A stretch of DNA of 64,000 bases from Heligmosomoides polygyrus polygyrus (lineage: Eukaryota > Nematoda > Chromadorea > Rhabditida > Heligmosomidae), in assembly GCA_947396885.1 (NCBI GenBank), contig OX377201.1:24467923-24531922 (forward strand), written 5' to 3'. Below are positions 1 to 11,800 of the stretch, piece by piece. Below the pieces are notes generated by a model. The model made no database searches, was not told the DNA's origin, and saw nothing but the letters and a program-made list of their open reading frames with translations. The translations under genes were made by a program, and so were the position numbers. Numbering within the stretch: the stretch's first letter is position 1; each line of letters starts with the position of its first letter.

Positions 1-179
1 CTCTTCTCTATTGTTTCTTCTGTTGCAGTTTTCACTTTCTGAGTTTTTACTGAGCGGTTGTTTTCGTGTTACATCCTCTTTAACATTCTCGTTTCAACGT
101 CTCTTGTTGTTGCCTAACTTCTTTTCGCTGCGTCCAATCGATTGTCTTCTCCGATCATCATGTCATAGAGCGCAAAGGC

Positions 180-2210
180 GGCGAAGAAAACTTCGGAAAC
201 CTCGGGAAAATTTGCTAGTAAGAGTCAAGAAGTCGCACATATCAACGCGAGCTTTTCCGTTGCTGAGGATTACTCCAAGTTTTCTATAAATCAAATCATC
301 AACGCCGTGGTCGTAAGAAATAATGATCCGAGCAAATGATGTATGCTCTGATATCGAAGTTGCCTCAAGAGATGTCAGAGCGTATTCAGATGAAAAAAGG
401 AAAGCAACGATGTTGTGGAATTGCTTCCAGAGTCAGCTGCTGAACTCACGGCCTCTACGAAGCAGCGTGACCTCAAAGGGAAGGTGAAAATATTTGAAAG
501 GAGGAAATATTTGATGAGCTTCGTCTTGATTGCCACCCTTTAGAAGTCTACCGCATGGGCAAGAATAAATCCGGTCGTGTCCGGAAGGTAAAGGTAGTGT
601 TGCCTTCGAAATCACACTGGGCAATTGCTCTTTCTAACTCATGGAGAATTCGTGACAGCACTACGACTCACCTTTTCGAAAGTTCGTATACGCCGTAGCA
701 TGACTTCGGAGGAACGTGCAACACGAATATGAATTGAGGCAGAAATGCAGGGAACGTAGCAAGCAGCTAAACAGTCGTGTCTGGGTTGTATTCCGTGGCG
801 AATTGAGGCGAGTCGAGAAACTCCCAAAATGAGGCTTTCGGGAAACGCCTGAATGGACATGGTATGCAACCCAAAGCGATCAAGTGCGTTTTGTTTACTC
901 TCGTAGTCTTTGAACAAAATTCATCAGCTGCACCTAATTTTTAGTACTCTGAACCCTGACTTTGTGTTCATCACTGAAACCTGGCTTTAAGGTAAGATAT
1001 CTGTCTGCGGACTTCTTGCCAATTTCCCTTACAAAGTCTTCAGAAGAAAGACAGAAAAGGTGGAGGTGTTTGCTGTTTGGTCAGAAACTCGATAAGTTTA
1101 GCTGTGTTAGCTTACCTACCTGCCTCAAATCCGACATCACCTGTCTTGAAGTCTTTAGTGCATCATACTTATCCGCATTTAGAATAGTTCTAGTATATCG
1201 CCCACCAAATTTAAATACTGATGAAGATGATTTGCTCATCTTTGCTCAATGGTTTAGCTGTTTCTCTTAGAAAACCCGTGAATAGTACTTGGGGAATTTA
1301 ATATCAATTGGCCTCACTGCGAAAAGCCTAACAGTCAGCACCTAGTAAAATTTAAGGAATTTTTCGAGTGCTGCAATTTAACACAGCATGATACGAAGCC
1401 TACTCGTGGTGGTTCGATTCTTGACATAGTTCTCACTTCACACCTATATTCTGCAAAATGTTTCGATTCTTCCGCCTTTTGCTTCATCTGACACCAATGT
1501 TATTGGTTTCGAGATTTTAATGTCGACGGTTAGTCAACGTGATTCGCCTCTCCCTAATTTCAGCAAAGCGAATTATACTGTTTCACAGCAATTCTTCAGC
1601 TGCATAGATTGGTGGAAGGTTTTTCAAGGCCACCAAAATACTGATGATTTATATAAAAGACTCTGTAGCGCTGTATATACCGGTCAATCTGTCAATTTAA
1701 GTACCTTTAGATTCCATGAGAATTCCAGTTCAACATTATCCGAAACAAATTTTTTACCTTATATCGCAAAAGTTGCGTTTCTTCAATTCACTGTCGAACC
1801 CTCTCTTCCACCCACAGTATAAAAAAGTATGTGAAGAGTTGGACCATCATATGGAAAGGTTTCTGGCTTACAGGAAAAAGCTGGTATCAGGTACACGTAA
1901 TAAAAAACCTTGTTCTCAATAATGTGTTCTAAGCTGAAGGCTCATGCGGATCTTCCTGTTCTAAAGGGTGATGACGGTACTGTTTATATTAGCGATAGTC
2001 GAAAAGCTGAAGCACTGCTGGGGTTTTTCGCGTCAGTTTTTACTGAGGTGGAGAGCCCTGTTAGCGTTCCGCCTGACGACATATTCGATTAGCTATAACG
2101 ATTGTAAGAAGCACAGTACCACTACAGGGTTTGCCATAAAGTTGGAAGCCTCAAGCAGCCGAAGTGAAAACGAAGAAGGCATTTATTAAGAGGGATTTCG
2201 CCGAGTTCCA
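180..2210 (+). pseudogene. Decayed CR1-type LINE (ORF1, endonuclease and N-terminal RT region)
   Basis: This is a degenerate plus-strand relative of the better preserved CR1 element at 28.1-31.6 kb. Around 540-830, in broken frames, it matches that element's ORF1 (YRMGK, a KVVLPS..HW block, a F.V..S.TSEER-like stretch and FRGELRRVEKL). Around 962-1260 it carries endonuclease-like text (VYRPPNLNTDEDDLL against VYRPPSSSHHNDDLL). Around 1590-1690 IDWWKVF..DDLYKRLCSAVY matches VDWWSVF..SELYERFCKVLY. Around 1820-2080 YKKVCEELDHH and a FFASVF block match the start of the RT region. Many frameshifts and stops make it non-functional. No copy of the RT catalytic core follows, so it is also truncated at 3'. 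The 5' limit is uncertain. Confidence 0.75.
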
Positions 2211-3050
2211 GTTTAGATGAAAAATGACGTTGATCGTATGAAGTGGAGAGCCAGAAAGAGAAGGCTTGACACTGGAGGGTGAAGAATATCGTCACCTCAG
2301 ACGCAACCCGCTACTAAAGGGAGAATAAAACATCCCACTACCTTCTACATTCCAACCAAAATTATCAACCATACTTTGGAAAAGCGAGAGCCATTAGGAA
2401 CCAAAATCACGTGTATGAGCGTGGCCCATAAATACATAGAAATCCAAGAAATCCATAAATATGTATGAAATGCAAAAAATTGTCATCCTTGTTAAAAGTC
2501 GCCTTGGCAATCGTCTCGAACTCTTCAGCCATTAGTGTTTGGCATATTGTTGATACTGTGCTCCTTACAATCGTTATAGCTACAGCTTCTTGTACTAAAG
2601 GGTTGAGTGTCTTCGCCTGGTCTGTGATGGTAAACTCCCCATCCAAAGTGGACAAATTTCTGCAAATTGTCTGATAAACATTCAGTTTATTGCAGTATGT
2701 GGGAAACTCTAGGATATTCTCCTAAGTGAATATTAAAAGAGCGGATCTGATCACGAGCTAAAATTGAAGAACGCGGTTGTTTGCCGACCATACGCTATGG
2801 AACATGCAGCACTTGGAACATATTCAATATCCAACCGTATTCGAATCCTACTCCCATGCAGTGCGCAGTTTTTCAAAAAACGTGAGGGCAGCTCTACATG
2901 ACCGCATGTGAGGCGTGGATTCAGCTATCAAAAGGAAAGTATAGAAAGGTCAAACGTTTAAGCGTTACATGAGATGGGTATCGAGCCATTGCTTTCTTCG
3001 ATGAAAAACTTCCTATAGGTGAGTCATTCCAAAAAGGATGACATTATATA
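2211..3050. other. Unassigned stretch
   Basis: No gene is recognised. A minus-strand open stretch at 2655-2407 (82 codons) follows a possible acceptor and could be an exon or a repeat fragment, but nothing about it points to a family. The rest has no open frame or repeat that I can name. Confidence 0.3.
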
Positions 3051-3054
3051 GTTC

Positions 3055-3565
3055 TTATGACTACCGTGAAGAAGACCGAGTACCTAACCACGGACGTGCT
3101 TCCACTCACTTCGGTCTTTAAATACCTCGGTTCAGCAGTAGCGTCTGACGTCAGCTTGGTCCAAATGGCGCTCGTTGACTGGCGTGCTCTGCGATAGGAA
3201 GATATCAGAGCATCTGAAGTCGAAGATCTACAGAGATGCCGTCCGGCCAGTAGCCATGTGGCCAGTAGCCACGGCGCTGAGCGTTGGCAGGCGACCAAGG
3301 AAGTTGAAACGCGCCTCAGCGTCATGGAGACGAAATGCTGCGCCGGGCGGCTGGAGTCACGCGCATGGACCGCATCAGAAATGATGCTATTCGGCAGAAG
3401 TTCAGTGTCGCGCCGATAGCGGACAAGACGCGCGAAGCTCGCTTGCGATGGTACCGCCACGTTCTGCGTGGAAAGGAAGACAGCGTCCGCAAGATAGGCC
3501 TTAACTTGAAAGTGTCTGGAAAGCGGCCTAGAAGGCGTCCTAAGCAGCGCTGGTCTGATACGTAA
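3055..3565 (+). pseudogene. RTE-type LINE fragment, C-terminal part (left half of a split copy)
   Basis: Broken plus-strand reading frames match the C-terminal part of the RTE element at 46.8-48.5 kb. Shared blocks include KKTEY, VFKYLGSA, TGVLCDRK..EHLKSKIYR, RMDRIRNDAIRQKF, REARLRWY.HVLRGKEDSVRKIGL and a KQRW.DT end. Frameshifts occur near 3170 and 3340. The copy is interrupted at about 3565 by a CR1 fragment, and its 3' end resumes near 4160. Confidence 0.85.
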
Positions 3566-4155
3566 CATTTTTATTTATTTGTACGTGGATAGCCATGTAG
3601 GTAAGAATAAACGAACACAACAGAAACTAAATTAGTTACAAACCAACAAAAGGTATAGTAAATGAAGTCATAGGCTTTAATCCTACAAACAAGCACAGAA
3701 ATCAACAAGTCTAGAAAGGTAGTAAACAATTAGGATTCCTCCTGGAAATACCGCTCAACTTGTGTTCTGAATTGCCTTGTAGTGCTAGGTAAAGTAATAT
3801 TCTTGGAGAACTTCATGAATTCACTGCCAGCACGATTAGTGGAAAAAGCTGCTCTGGTATTACATTTTGCTCTAGGAACAATTGTCTTCCACTGTCCACC
3901 CCTAGTGTTAGATGGAGAGACAGAGTAAGATTCCCGGAGCGAAAGGTTATTCATACCATTCACCATCTTGTAAATCATGATTAAGTCGTTTCTTTTCCTG
4001 CGAAACGAAAGCGTACGCAGACTAAAGATATTGTTCCGAGTGGATGCTGAAGGGATGGTGGTGTAATCAAACCCATGAAGTCTTATCCAGAGCTTTCTTA
4101 TGAAGCTATTTTGAACAGATTCTAGCATATGTAGCATTCATTCTAGCATATACAT
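3566..4155 (-). mobile_element. CR1/Jockey-like LINE 3' fragment inserted in the RTE copy
   Basis: A minus-strand frame (4137-3730, 135 codons) encodes the C-terminal region typical of CR1/Jockey ORF2 proteins: LESVQNSFIRKLW, then FRRKRNDLIMIYK, then RAAFSTNRAG, ending QVERYFQEES. About 160 bp of 3' untranslated sequence follows, ending in an AAATAAATAAAA-type tail at about 3566-3580. It is 5'-truncated and sits exactly between two parts of an RTE element, which dates it as the younger insertion. TAGCATATG-like repeats at 4120-4155 mark the truncated 5' junction. Confidence 0.8.
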
Positions 4156-4157
4156 AT

Positions 4158-4302
4158 GTACCTGAAGGTTGCTGATGTTCACCCTGATCTAGTGCTGGAT
4201 CGGGAAAGGTGGCACCATGGCACCAGAATAGCGGGTCCCGCTACGAAGCGGGACAGACGCTGAAGAAGAAGAAGAAGAAGAACAAGAACAAGAACAAGAA
4301 GG
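4158..4302 (+). mobile_element. RTE LINE 3' end with GAA/CAAGAA tail
   Basis: This matches the 3' end of the RTE copy at 48400-48520. Both run through a CACCCTGATC/CACCCTAATC block, a GGATCGGGAAAGGTGGC or GGACCGGGAAAGGTGGC block, and then GACGCTGAAGAAGAAG. It continues into a (GAA)n and (CAAGAA)n microsatellite that serves as the RTE tail. It completes the element interrupted at 3565. Confidence 0.8.
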
Positions 4303-5815
4303 CTACTTCTGATGTTTGGAACCTGATGACACAAAATGGCTAAGAGTAATTAGCCCACAATGCTTCTACAATTTTCTAAACGTGTCCTCACATCCAGCAA
4401 GAAAGAACCAAAGAGGGAGTGAAAGTATGTAAGACTTTCGTCCGATAAGTACAATATAACACCAACTGTGCTAAGTCCAAGCGTGCTATAAAGCAACAAA
4501 AAGCGCATTCACTTAGACGTGGTAGCAAAAGACAAAAAGACATGGTAGCTCTTTCTGATCTGCTCAACTTCGTATCGGAAATAGATTAGATCCATGAAGT
4601 TCTCGGTTTTAGCTTCGTGAATTATTTATTTATTTATTTATTTATTTTCGTCCTTCGGGAAACATCTGGACGGCCATAACATCAAAAGGAAGTATGGTAT
4701 CGTCTTTGAAACAAATGAGGTTGAGACAAATGACTCCATGAGACGTGGTAAGCTGCTGCGTAGCCATACTTTTTGGAGACCTTCGCTTAACAAGAAATGA
4801 GGCCTTTTGGATATCACCGTTTCTTGTTATCTCTAATTCATTGGTAGTATGATGTTTCAAATTGAGTTAAATAAATATTCCTAGAAATTATGAATCTTTG
4901 AAAAAATTTCTGAAATTATCCAACTGAATTCACGATTTATTGATGCATTGGACGTCGTCCATCATTCAGCGAGAGAATATGTGTAGATTGTATTTGCTTT
5001 TCTCGATTGATGATTTATTACAAAGACTGCGCACGATTGTACTTGTGACCGTGAGAATGAATAAATAAATAAATTCATAAATAAATAAATATGGCCCACT
5101 TTTACTGTATTTATTCGGTTAGGTTTTTGCTGCGGTATTAACGTTCCAACCTGAAGAGTACTGCCATATTAATGTTATCACATCATAGTATTAGCCCCTA
5201 AAGTGTAGCAGACTATGTATGTGAATCTTGTTATCAGATTAGGCGTCTCCTCCATAAATATTCAACGGGGTATACCACGAACGACTTCTCAGAACTTTTA
5301 GTAATTGATGATTTAGCTGTCATTGTGTAACAATGCCGGTAGACTCGTTTTATTCGTTCCCTCCTACTCACTTTCTACTTATTAATTATTAAATTATTAA
5401 TCAACATAACGGGACAAATAAGAGCAAAGTGCAAACAGTACACAGTGAACATATACAAGACCAGCAACTATTAGAACCCTAAAAGCAAACACAGATGCCA
5501 TCAACTATAGCTCTTCTGATCAGTCATTAAATGCAATTAGTTTCAACATCAATTCTACTTATAACAACCCGTATATAAGGGATATGGAGAAGCTGTCAAA
5601 TACAATGAGCCTAAAGAAGCTCAACTTATATACAACCTAAGCGAATATTCAATAATAGCAAAGAAAACAAAATGGAATGAATACAAAATTATCCTCGGCT
5701 AGAATGGAATCTAGTATACATACATCAGATTAAAATGATAAAAGGGATATTATTAGATACAGCGAAAATGTTCACACCTAAACCTAGATAGTGAGAAGGC
5801 CTCAAGCTCAGTATT
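4303..5815. other. AT-rich intergenic stretch with LINE-like AAAT tails
   Basis: No gene is recognised. At 4622-4648 an (ATTT)n run is preceded on the minus strand by a short open stretch ending in a TTTCCCGAAGGACGAAA-like sequence, resembling the end of a minus-strand LINE. At 5058-5092 there is a plus-strand (AAAT)n tail. Neither has enough flanking coding sequence to classify. Confidence 0.4.
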
Positions 5816-5819
5816 CTGT

Positions 5820-8800
5820 CTAGTTCAGGTTCTCCTCGATGACCAACATCGCATCATCGCTGAAGATCTGTATGCACTTCTCGCAGACGCCGACCGTTCG
5901 CTGCTCGCCGTACTTGTTCCTGATCATCCAGTTTCCGTCGATGAGCTCGCAATCGACGTCGGCATGTATGTCTTGGGCGTCGATCTCGGTCGGCAACTCC
6001 AGCGCCACGTATTCGAACGATCGTCGGCACTCAACCCAGTCCTAAAGTAGCCGGGGTGGTTACGTGAACCGGCTTGTTTACTATTTGTGCTCGAACGAAT
6101 ATATTCGATTAATTTATTCAAATAGTCGTTTAAATATAATGTTGATATTTATAATTTTTTGAACATTCGTTCAAATTATTAGGTTGGTGCATAAGTTCTC
6201 AGACATTTGATCCCTCCTGAATTGAAAGCGCATTTTCCCTCCAATATTCTCACATCTATCAACGCGTAAATGGTCGATCCATAGAGAAAGGAAAGGGCTA
6301 CAAAACTGTTCCTAACATTCACTTCTGCGTTGTTAACGTCAGCTATTATGGCTAAGCAATTCATCCCAACTGAGAAGCATATTCGGCACGTCATGTTATT
6401 CCTGCATCAATGGCAACGAATCGTATCGTTGCCTGAAGGATGTTTACAACGAGAGTGCTCCTGCTCGAAATACTGAGTACCAGTGGTTCTCGAAGTTTAC
6501 AGTTGGTGAATTCTCCGTTGAAGGTAATGAACGAGAAGGGCGCCCGATGACGCTGGATTTGGATGGACTCCGAAGTAGGGTGGAAGCGGACCCATACCAA
6601 ACCACTCGCGAATTATTAGGTTGGCAACTAATTTCGTGGACTCTCAAGCGTCTTCAACAAAAGTGTTCATAAACAAATAACAAATAAAAGTTTTCAACCA
6701 AAGTAAGATCTGTTGGAACGCGGGACTGCTTCTCATTTATCAGCTACCTGGCCCATTCCACAGCTGTAGAATTCTTGTGATTTTGAAGCCAAGAATCCTT
6801 GGAGGTGCATTTTGACATGGTCCTTATTAATAAATCGTCCTCCAACCAAGAAGTGCTGCAGCGAGCTATAAAGGTGCTAGTCATTTGGCGCACAGCCTGT
6901 GCTGTAAAGTGGGCGAGTTAGACGCTCCCAGCTAAGGCCTTCTATTTTTTGAAGCTCCCGATTCGTGACGTGTGATCTGGCGTTATCTTGCTGAAAGATA
7001 ATTCCGCCCCTGAAAATCTGTCTGAACCGATTCCAGCGGAGTTCAGCCTGCGCGCGGCCAGGTTGAGAAGAGTAGAATACAGCATTAATGCTGGAACCGT
7101 TCTTGACGAGCTCCCAGAAGTTAATACCTTCTTGACACCACCAAACGGAGGGAACGTAGCTAACCGGACGCCTCAAAAAATAGAAGACCTTGACTGGAAG
7201 CGTCAAACTCATCCACCTTACAGCACTGACCTTGCGCCGAGTGACTACCACATTTTTAGTTCGGTGCAGTACTTCTTGGTTGGAAGACGATTCAATAATG
7301 TGGACCGGGTCAAAATGCACCTCCAAAGATTCTTGGCCTTAAAAGCACAATAATTCTATGGCCGTGGGATAGACCAGCTACCTGATATATGGGAAGCACT
7401 TCTGCGTTCCGAGGGATCTTATTTTAATTCAAGATTGTCATTAGTTATTTGTTAATAAATACTTTTGCTCAAGATTCTTGAGAGTCCACGAAATTAGTTG
7501 CCAACCTAATATAAAGCACTCTTGGTGTTAGTCACTCAACAGTCGTTAAGGATTGAAGTCGATTGGCAAGGTGCAAAAATTGGGTCGCTGGGTACCTCAC
7601 GACTTGACACAACATGACATGGATCGCAGAGCCGATGTCGCTCTGTCTCTCCTTATCCTCAGACGTATCCACGGAAGGCTGGACAACCTTGTCACCGGGG
7701 ATGATAAGTGGATACTCCACTCTAATTATCACCGGCGTGAACAGTGGGTTGACGCAACTGGAGAGGCAGAGGACGTTCCGAAACCCGATCTTCACATGAA
7801 AAAGGTGATGCTATGCATTTGGTGGAGCGTTCTTGGGGAGCTGCTGGACGAAGGGATAATAGTGACGGCAGCGGTTTACGTCAACCAACTGAGGAAGTTG
7901 AAGGCCCACCTTCAAACCACACGAGGAGAGCAAGTGAAGGTGTATTTTCAACACGACAACGCTAGACCGCATATTGCTAGAGCGACGACGGTTGAGTTGG
8001 CGGACTACGGATGGACCGTTCTTCCACATCCACCCTACTCACCAGATCTCGCTCCTTTTGGTTATTATTTGTTTTCAAGCCTTCAACGCTATTTGGACGG
8101 CCAGCAATTTAGGAACCGAGAGGATGTCAAGGAGGCACTGCTCACATTTTTCGAATCACAGCCGGCCACGTTTTGGAGAAAAGGCATCCATGACTTACCG
8201 GCACGTTGGCGAAAGACAATCGGTGTAAAGGGTGGTTACTTAAAATGATTTGATATTGTTGTTCGTATGTTGTGATAATAATTATTTCATGCTCCAAATG
8301 TCCGAGAACTTATGCACCAACCTAATAGAATATCGATCTTTTTAAAAAGTCGAAAATTCGAACGTCAAAAGGAAGCCGCGATCGAATATCATTCGAAAAT
8401 CGAGTGAACTTCAACTATTGGAGCACATACACGAACAAAATATTCGATTATTTGAAGAAGCGATTTTATGAATATTAAAATAATTGATTACTAAGGTATA
8501 TATTAAGCTATAGGAAAAAAGCTTGTCCGATTTTCGGTTATCAGAAAAAAAAATTCATTAGCGAACAAATTCGTTTGCTCGTATTTTTTCGATGTCGAAT
8601 AAATTCGTTCATTCATTTTTTCAAAATCTTCCACATCACATTTATTTGTCCGCTCAACGTTCGTTAACGTTTCTTTAAAGCACAACTATCTTGTTCACCT
8701 CCTAGTGCATCAGAGATTGAATTGAGGCAAGGAAAATCGTAGATGTAGGACAAGGTGCAGTCGAATGACACACCTGTTCTCCCCTTCAACTGCCTATTGG

Positions 8801-11800
8801 CGATCGATTTTATGTGACTTTTTTTATATTCGTTTATGGCTCTTAGATAAACAAAGCGAGCCGTGAATGTGCAGACATCTTTAATAAAATGTACCCTATA
8901 GCTCCTCAATCCAAGCAGCCAAATCGTTCACTTCTGGAAAAAAATCCTTCATTTGGTAGTGCTGACAGGATATATTTCAGATGAAGAAATTTTCCAAATG
9001 GAACAATGCGCACTTGGAGGAGGTTCCTTCTGACTTCTATTTGGGATTCTCGGATCCATGAGATTCGTATTTTTTTTAGGATTACCAAGGCTTCCATCTC
9101 TTTGGGATCTCTTTGGATAAATTGCTAGCATGAGAAACTATTGAAATCTGGCTTTCATGAAATTTTCCAAATATTGTGAGCTGCCATAACGATGTTTTGT
9201 TGCGATCAAAACTGATTTGAATGGTTTCCAAATATTTTTCATCGTTGCGTAGTCCAGATTTTTGCTCAGGGTTAAAGTGTTTAGCTTATCTTAAATTACG
9301 CACTTCGCTACGTAGAAAATGGCAACAGTATTCAGTAGGTGGAAACGTTAAAAAAGAAAACCTGCTATTATTAAATTGCAGGCGCATCAAAAGACCTTCG
9401 CTTGCTTCTGCTGCAGCCCTATCCACTGCTTTTCTAGTCAAATGCGAAGTATAAAGGCTTGTTTTGTTACATCTTATCGTGCTCAAAATTAGGAACCGTT
9501 CACATTTAATTCTTACCTCCACAAATTGCTTTATAGCCGCAGTGGTGATATTAGTGCCGATGATGGCTAGCCATTCGTTCCGTGATTCGAGCAAATAGTT
9601 ATCCGAGACGTCGGCAGGGAGCAGCATTCCGAATCGTTCCAACTGAAAGAAATTCTATTATCCCAGTTCGTTATATAGCTTGACCAGAAAGAACAAAAAG
9701 GCAATTCAGGCCCGGATTCATCAACCGCTTACTGCCCTCTAACGCTGAAAATATCGCCAAACACCGATGCTGATGAATGTCATATCAGGGGGTTTGCCAG
9801 TATTTTTACAAGGCGGTAAGCGGTTGATGAATCTGGCCCCAGCTGGTTTACAAAATGGCTTATCCCATTCTACTGTTCTCATTCTTCTAACAGCCTCCTA
9901 ACAGTGTGTGTAAATGACGTCCAACGATCCTCCAGTAAAAAGAGTACATGTCGCTTATGTGGCCTGCATGGGGTGGTGGAAGCGCGCTAGCCGAACAGAA
10001 CACCGACCATACAGGTCAATTCTGGGTGGGGCGGGTCGGTCGATCGGTCTGATTGGGGGGCGCATTTGTGCTGCCGGTGTAGGCCACATTGACGACTTGA
10101 CCGGGAAGAGAAATAAGAACCTCCTACATGCTCGTAACAACGCTCGTACTTACGCAGCCAGATGAAGCAGCTTATTTGGTCTCCTAGAAGACTTCACTCT
10201 ACATTGTTCATGGATGTAACGGTATAAAGCTATGTAACGGCCTATCTGGCCAAGAACGATTGGTGTACAGCTTCCCGAATGTGGTTCCATACCTTTTTGA
10301 TAACAGGAAGACGAGCCAGCTCGCTGGAAAAGGACTCGTTGACCGCGGCACAGTGAACGATCGACAGCTCAAAACAGCCCATCAGGTCCACCATCTCGGC
10401 AAACGACTGAGCGTTTGTCGAGATCCGGCAGTAGTCCACTCCCAGGCGCTGCACACGGATTCTGTTTCCTTTCACTGCATTCTTCAACGAAGTGAGGACT
10501 TCATCATCAATATCGATCTGGAATATTTATATTGCGTTTAAACCACTATAGCTGTGCGATCGCCTTGTGGAAACTGAGTGACTGACTGATAACTGACCAT
10601 TTTTGATTATTCTTCGATTTGCTTGTGTACACAGATGTGGTTGGTTACTAAGAAAATAAAAAAACAGTGGTAAGCTAATTAAATCACTTTTACGGTAACT
10701 ATTCAACTCATCCTTCGCGGGACGTTGCACGAGTGCACAGCGCGTCTAATATCTTTAGAGATTTTGAATAAGCTGTAAATCTTTGCTTTCGATGTGGCAC
10801 AAAGTCTTTGTGAACTCACCTTGTAATGCATGGTGCTTACAACTGATTCTGAGAATCAAAAAATACGGAGAGAAGGGACTTTGCCATATAGATCTCCGCT
10901 ATCTAGTGACTGCCCTTAACTGCCCAAATAGTATGAAGGGCTTAAATAAAAGCTTCTCCTGGGGCGAGATTCATCAACGATTTACAGCGATCGGTGAAAA
11001 TACTGCCGAAGTCCCTGGTAGTGCGGCTCACCAGAAACATTCCACCAAACTTCCCCTTGACCCAATTGAATTTTTTGGTGGAGCACTTGGCAGAAACGTG
11101 AGAGTTGGGCTTCGATTATATGCTAATGTTGCAAGGTCACAGGTCAGATCTCACTTTCTCACCTACCGGCGTCTTAGGGAGTTCAACCTATTTATCGGTG
11201 AACATGAAAATGTTTTTTGGTATGTCTGTGCCTCACTTCAGACATCTGCTTGCTTGAAGTAGGATAACCTAGCTTGTTTTTTTTTGTGTATTGTGTTTTG
11301 CTTAATATCGCTTGATCATGTTGGCTTATTATAGATACAGTGTTATGCGTGTAATTTTCCTGCAATTCACGCCCTTCAATAAATAAATAAATAAATAGAT
11401 TGTTGATAAGCCTCGCCATCAAGGATTTCGGCAGTATTTTCACCATTAGATTACTTTAAGTCGTCATCTAATCTGGTCCTTGGAAACTTCTTGACTGCGA
11501 ATCGCTATGGAGCATAAATGATTATTCCTCAAGTATTTGAAGTCAGTTGCTCCAGCACCGCTGACTTCTCTGCAAATTTGTATCTCCACTACTTAGGCAG
11601 CCGTAATATTGGACAAATCCGATCAATAAAAAAAGGTTTTTATGGAATTTGTTGAGCTCCTAATTAATCGCTCCTCCTACTGCTTTGTTTATCCTGCGCG
11701 AGTGCTTATACCTGTGTGTAGTTTAACAAATATAAACTCACATAGGAGATAGTTAATCCAGCAATTTCGCCGTTCTTGAAGAGTTTCGCGAAGCGATCCT

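Noticed and set aside
2407..2655. Minus-strand frame of 82 codons after a possible acceptor
   Set aside because: No second exon in a compatible phase or known motif was found, so it is left unassigned.
7532..7795. Minus-strand frame opposite the mariner transposase
   Set aside because: It is a shadow of the plus-strand transposase, which carries the recognisable motifs.
10783..11262. Plus-strand frame of 159 codons inside the F-box gene
   Set aside because: It runs through a MITE end and precedes an AAAT tail, without motif or splice support. It is probably repeat-derived.
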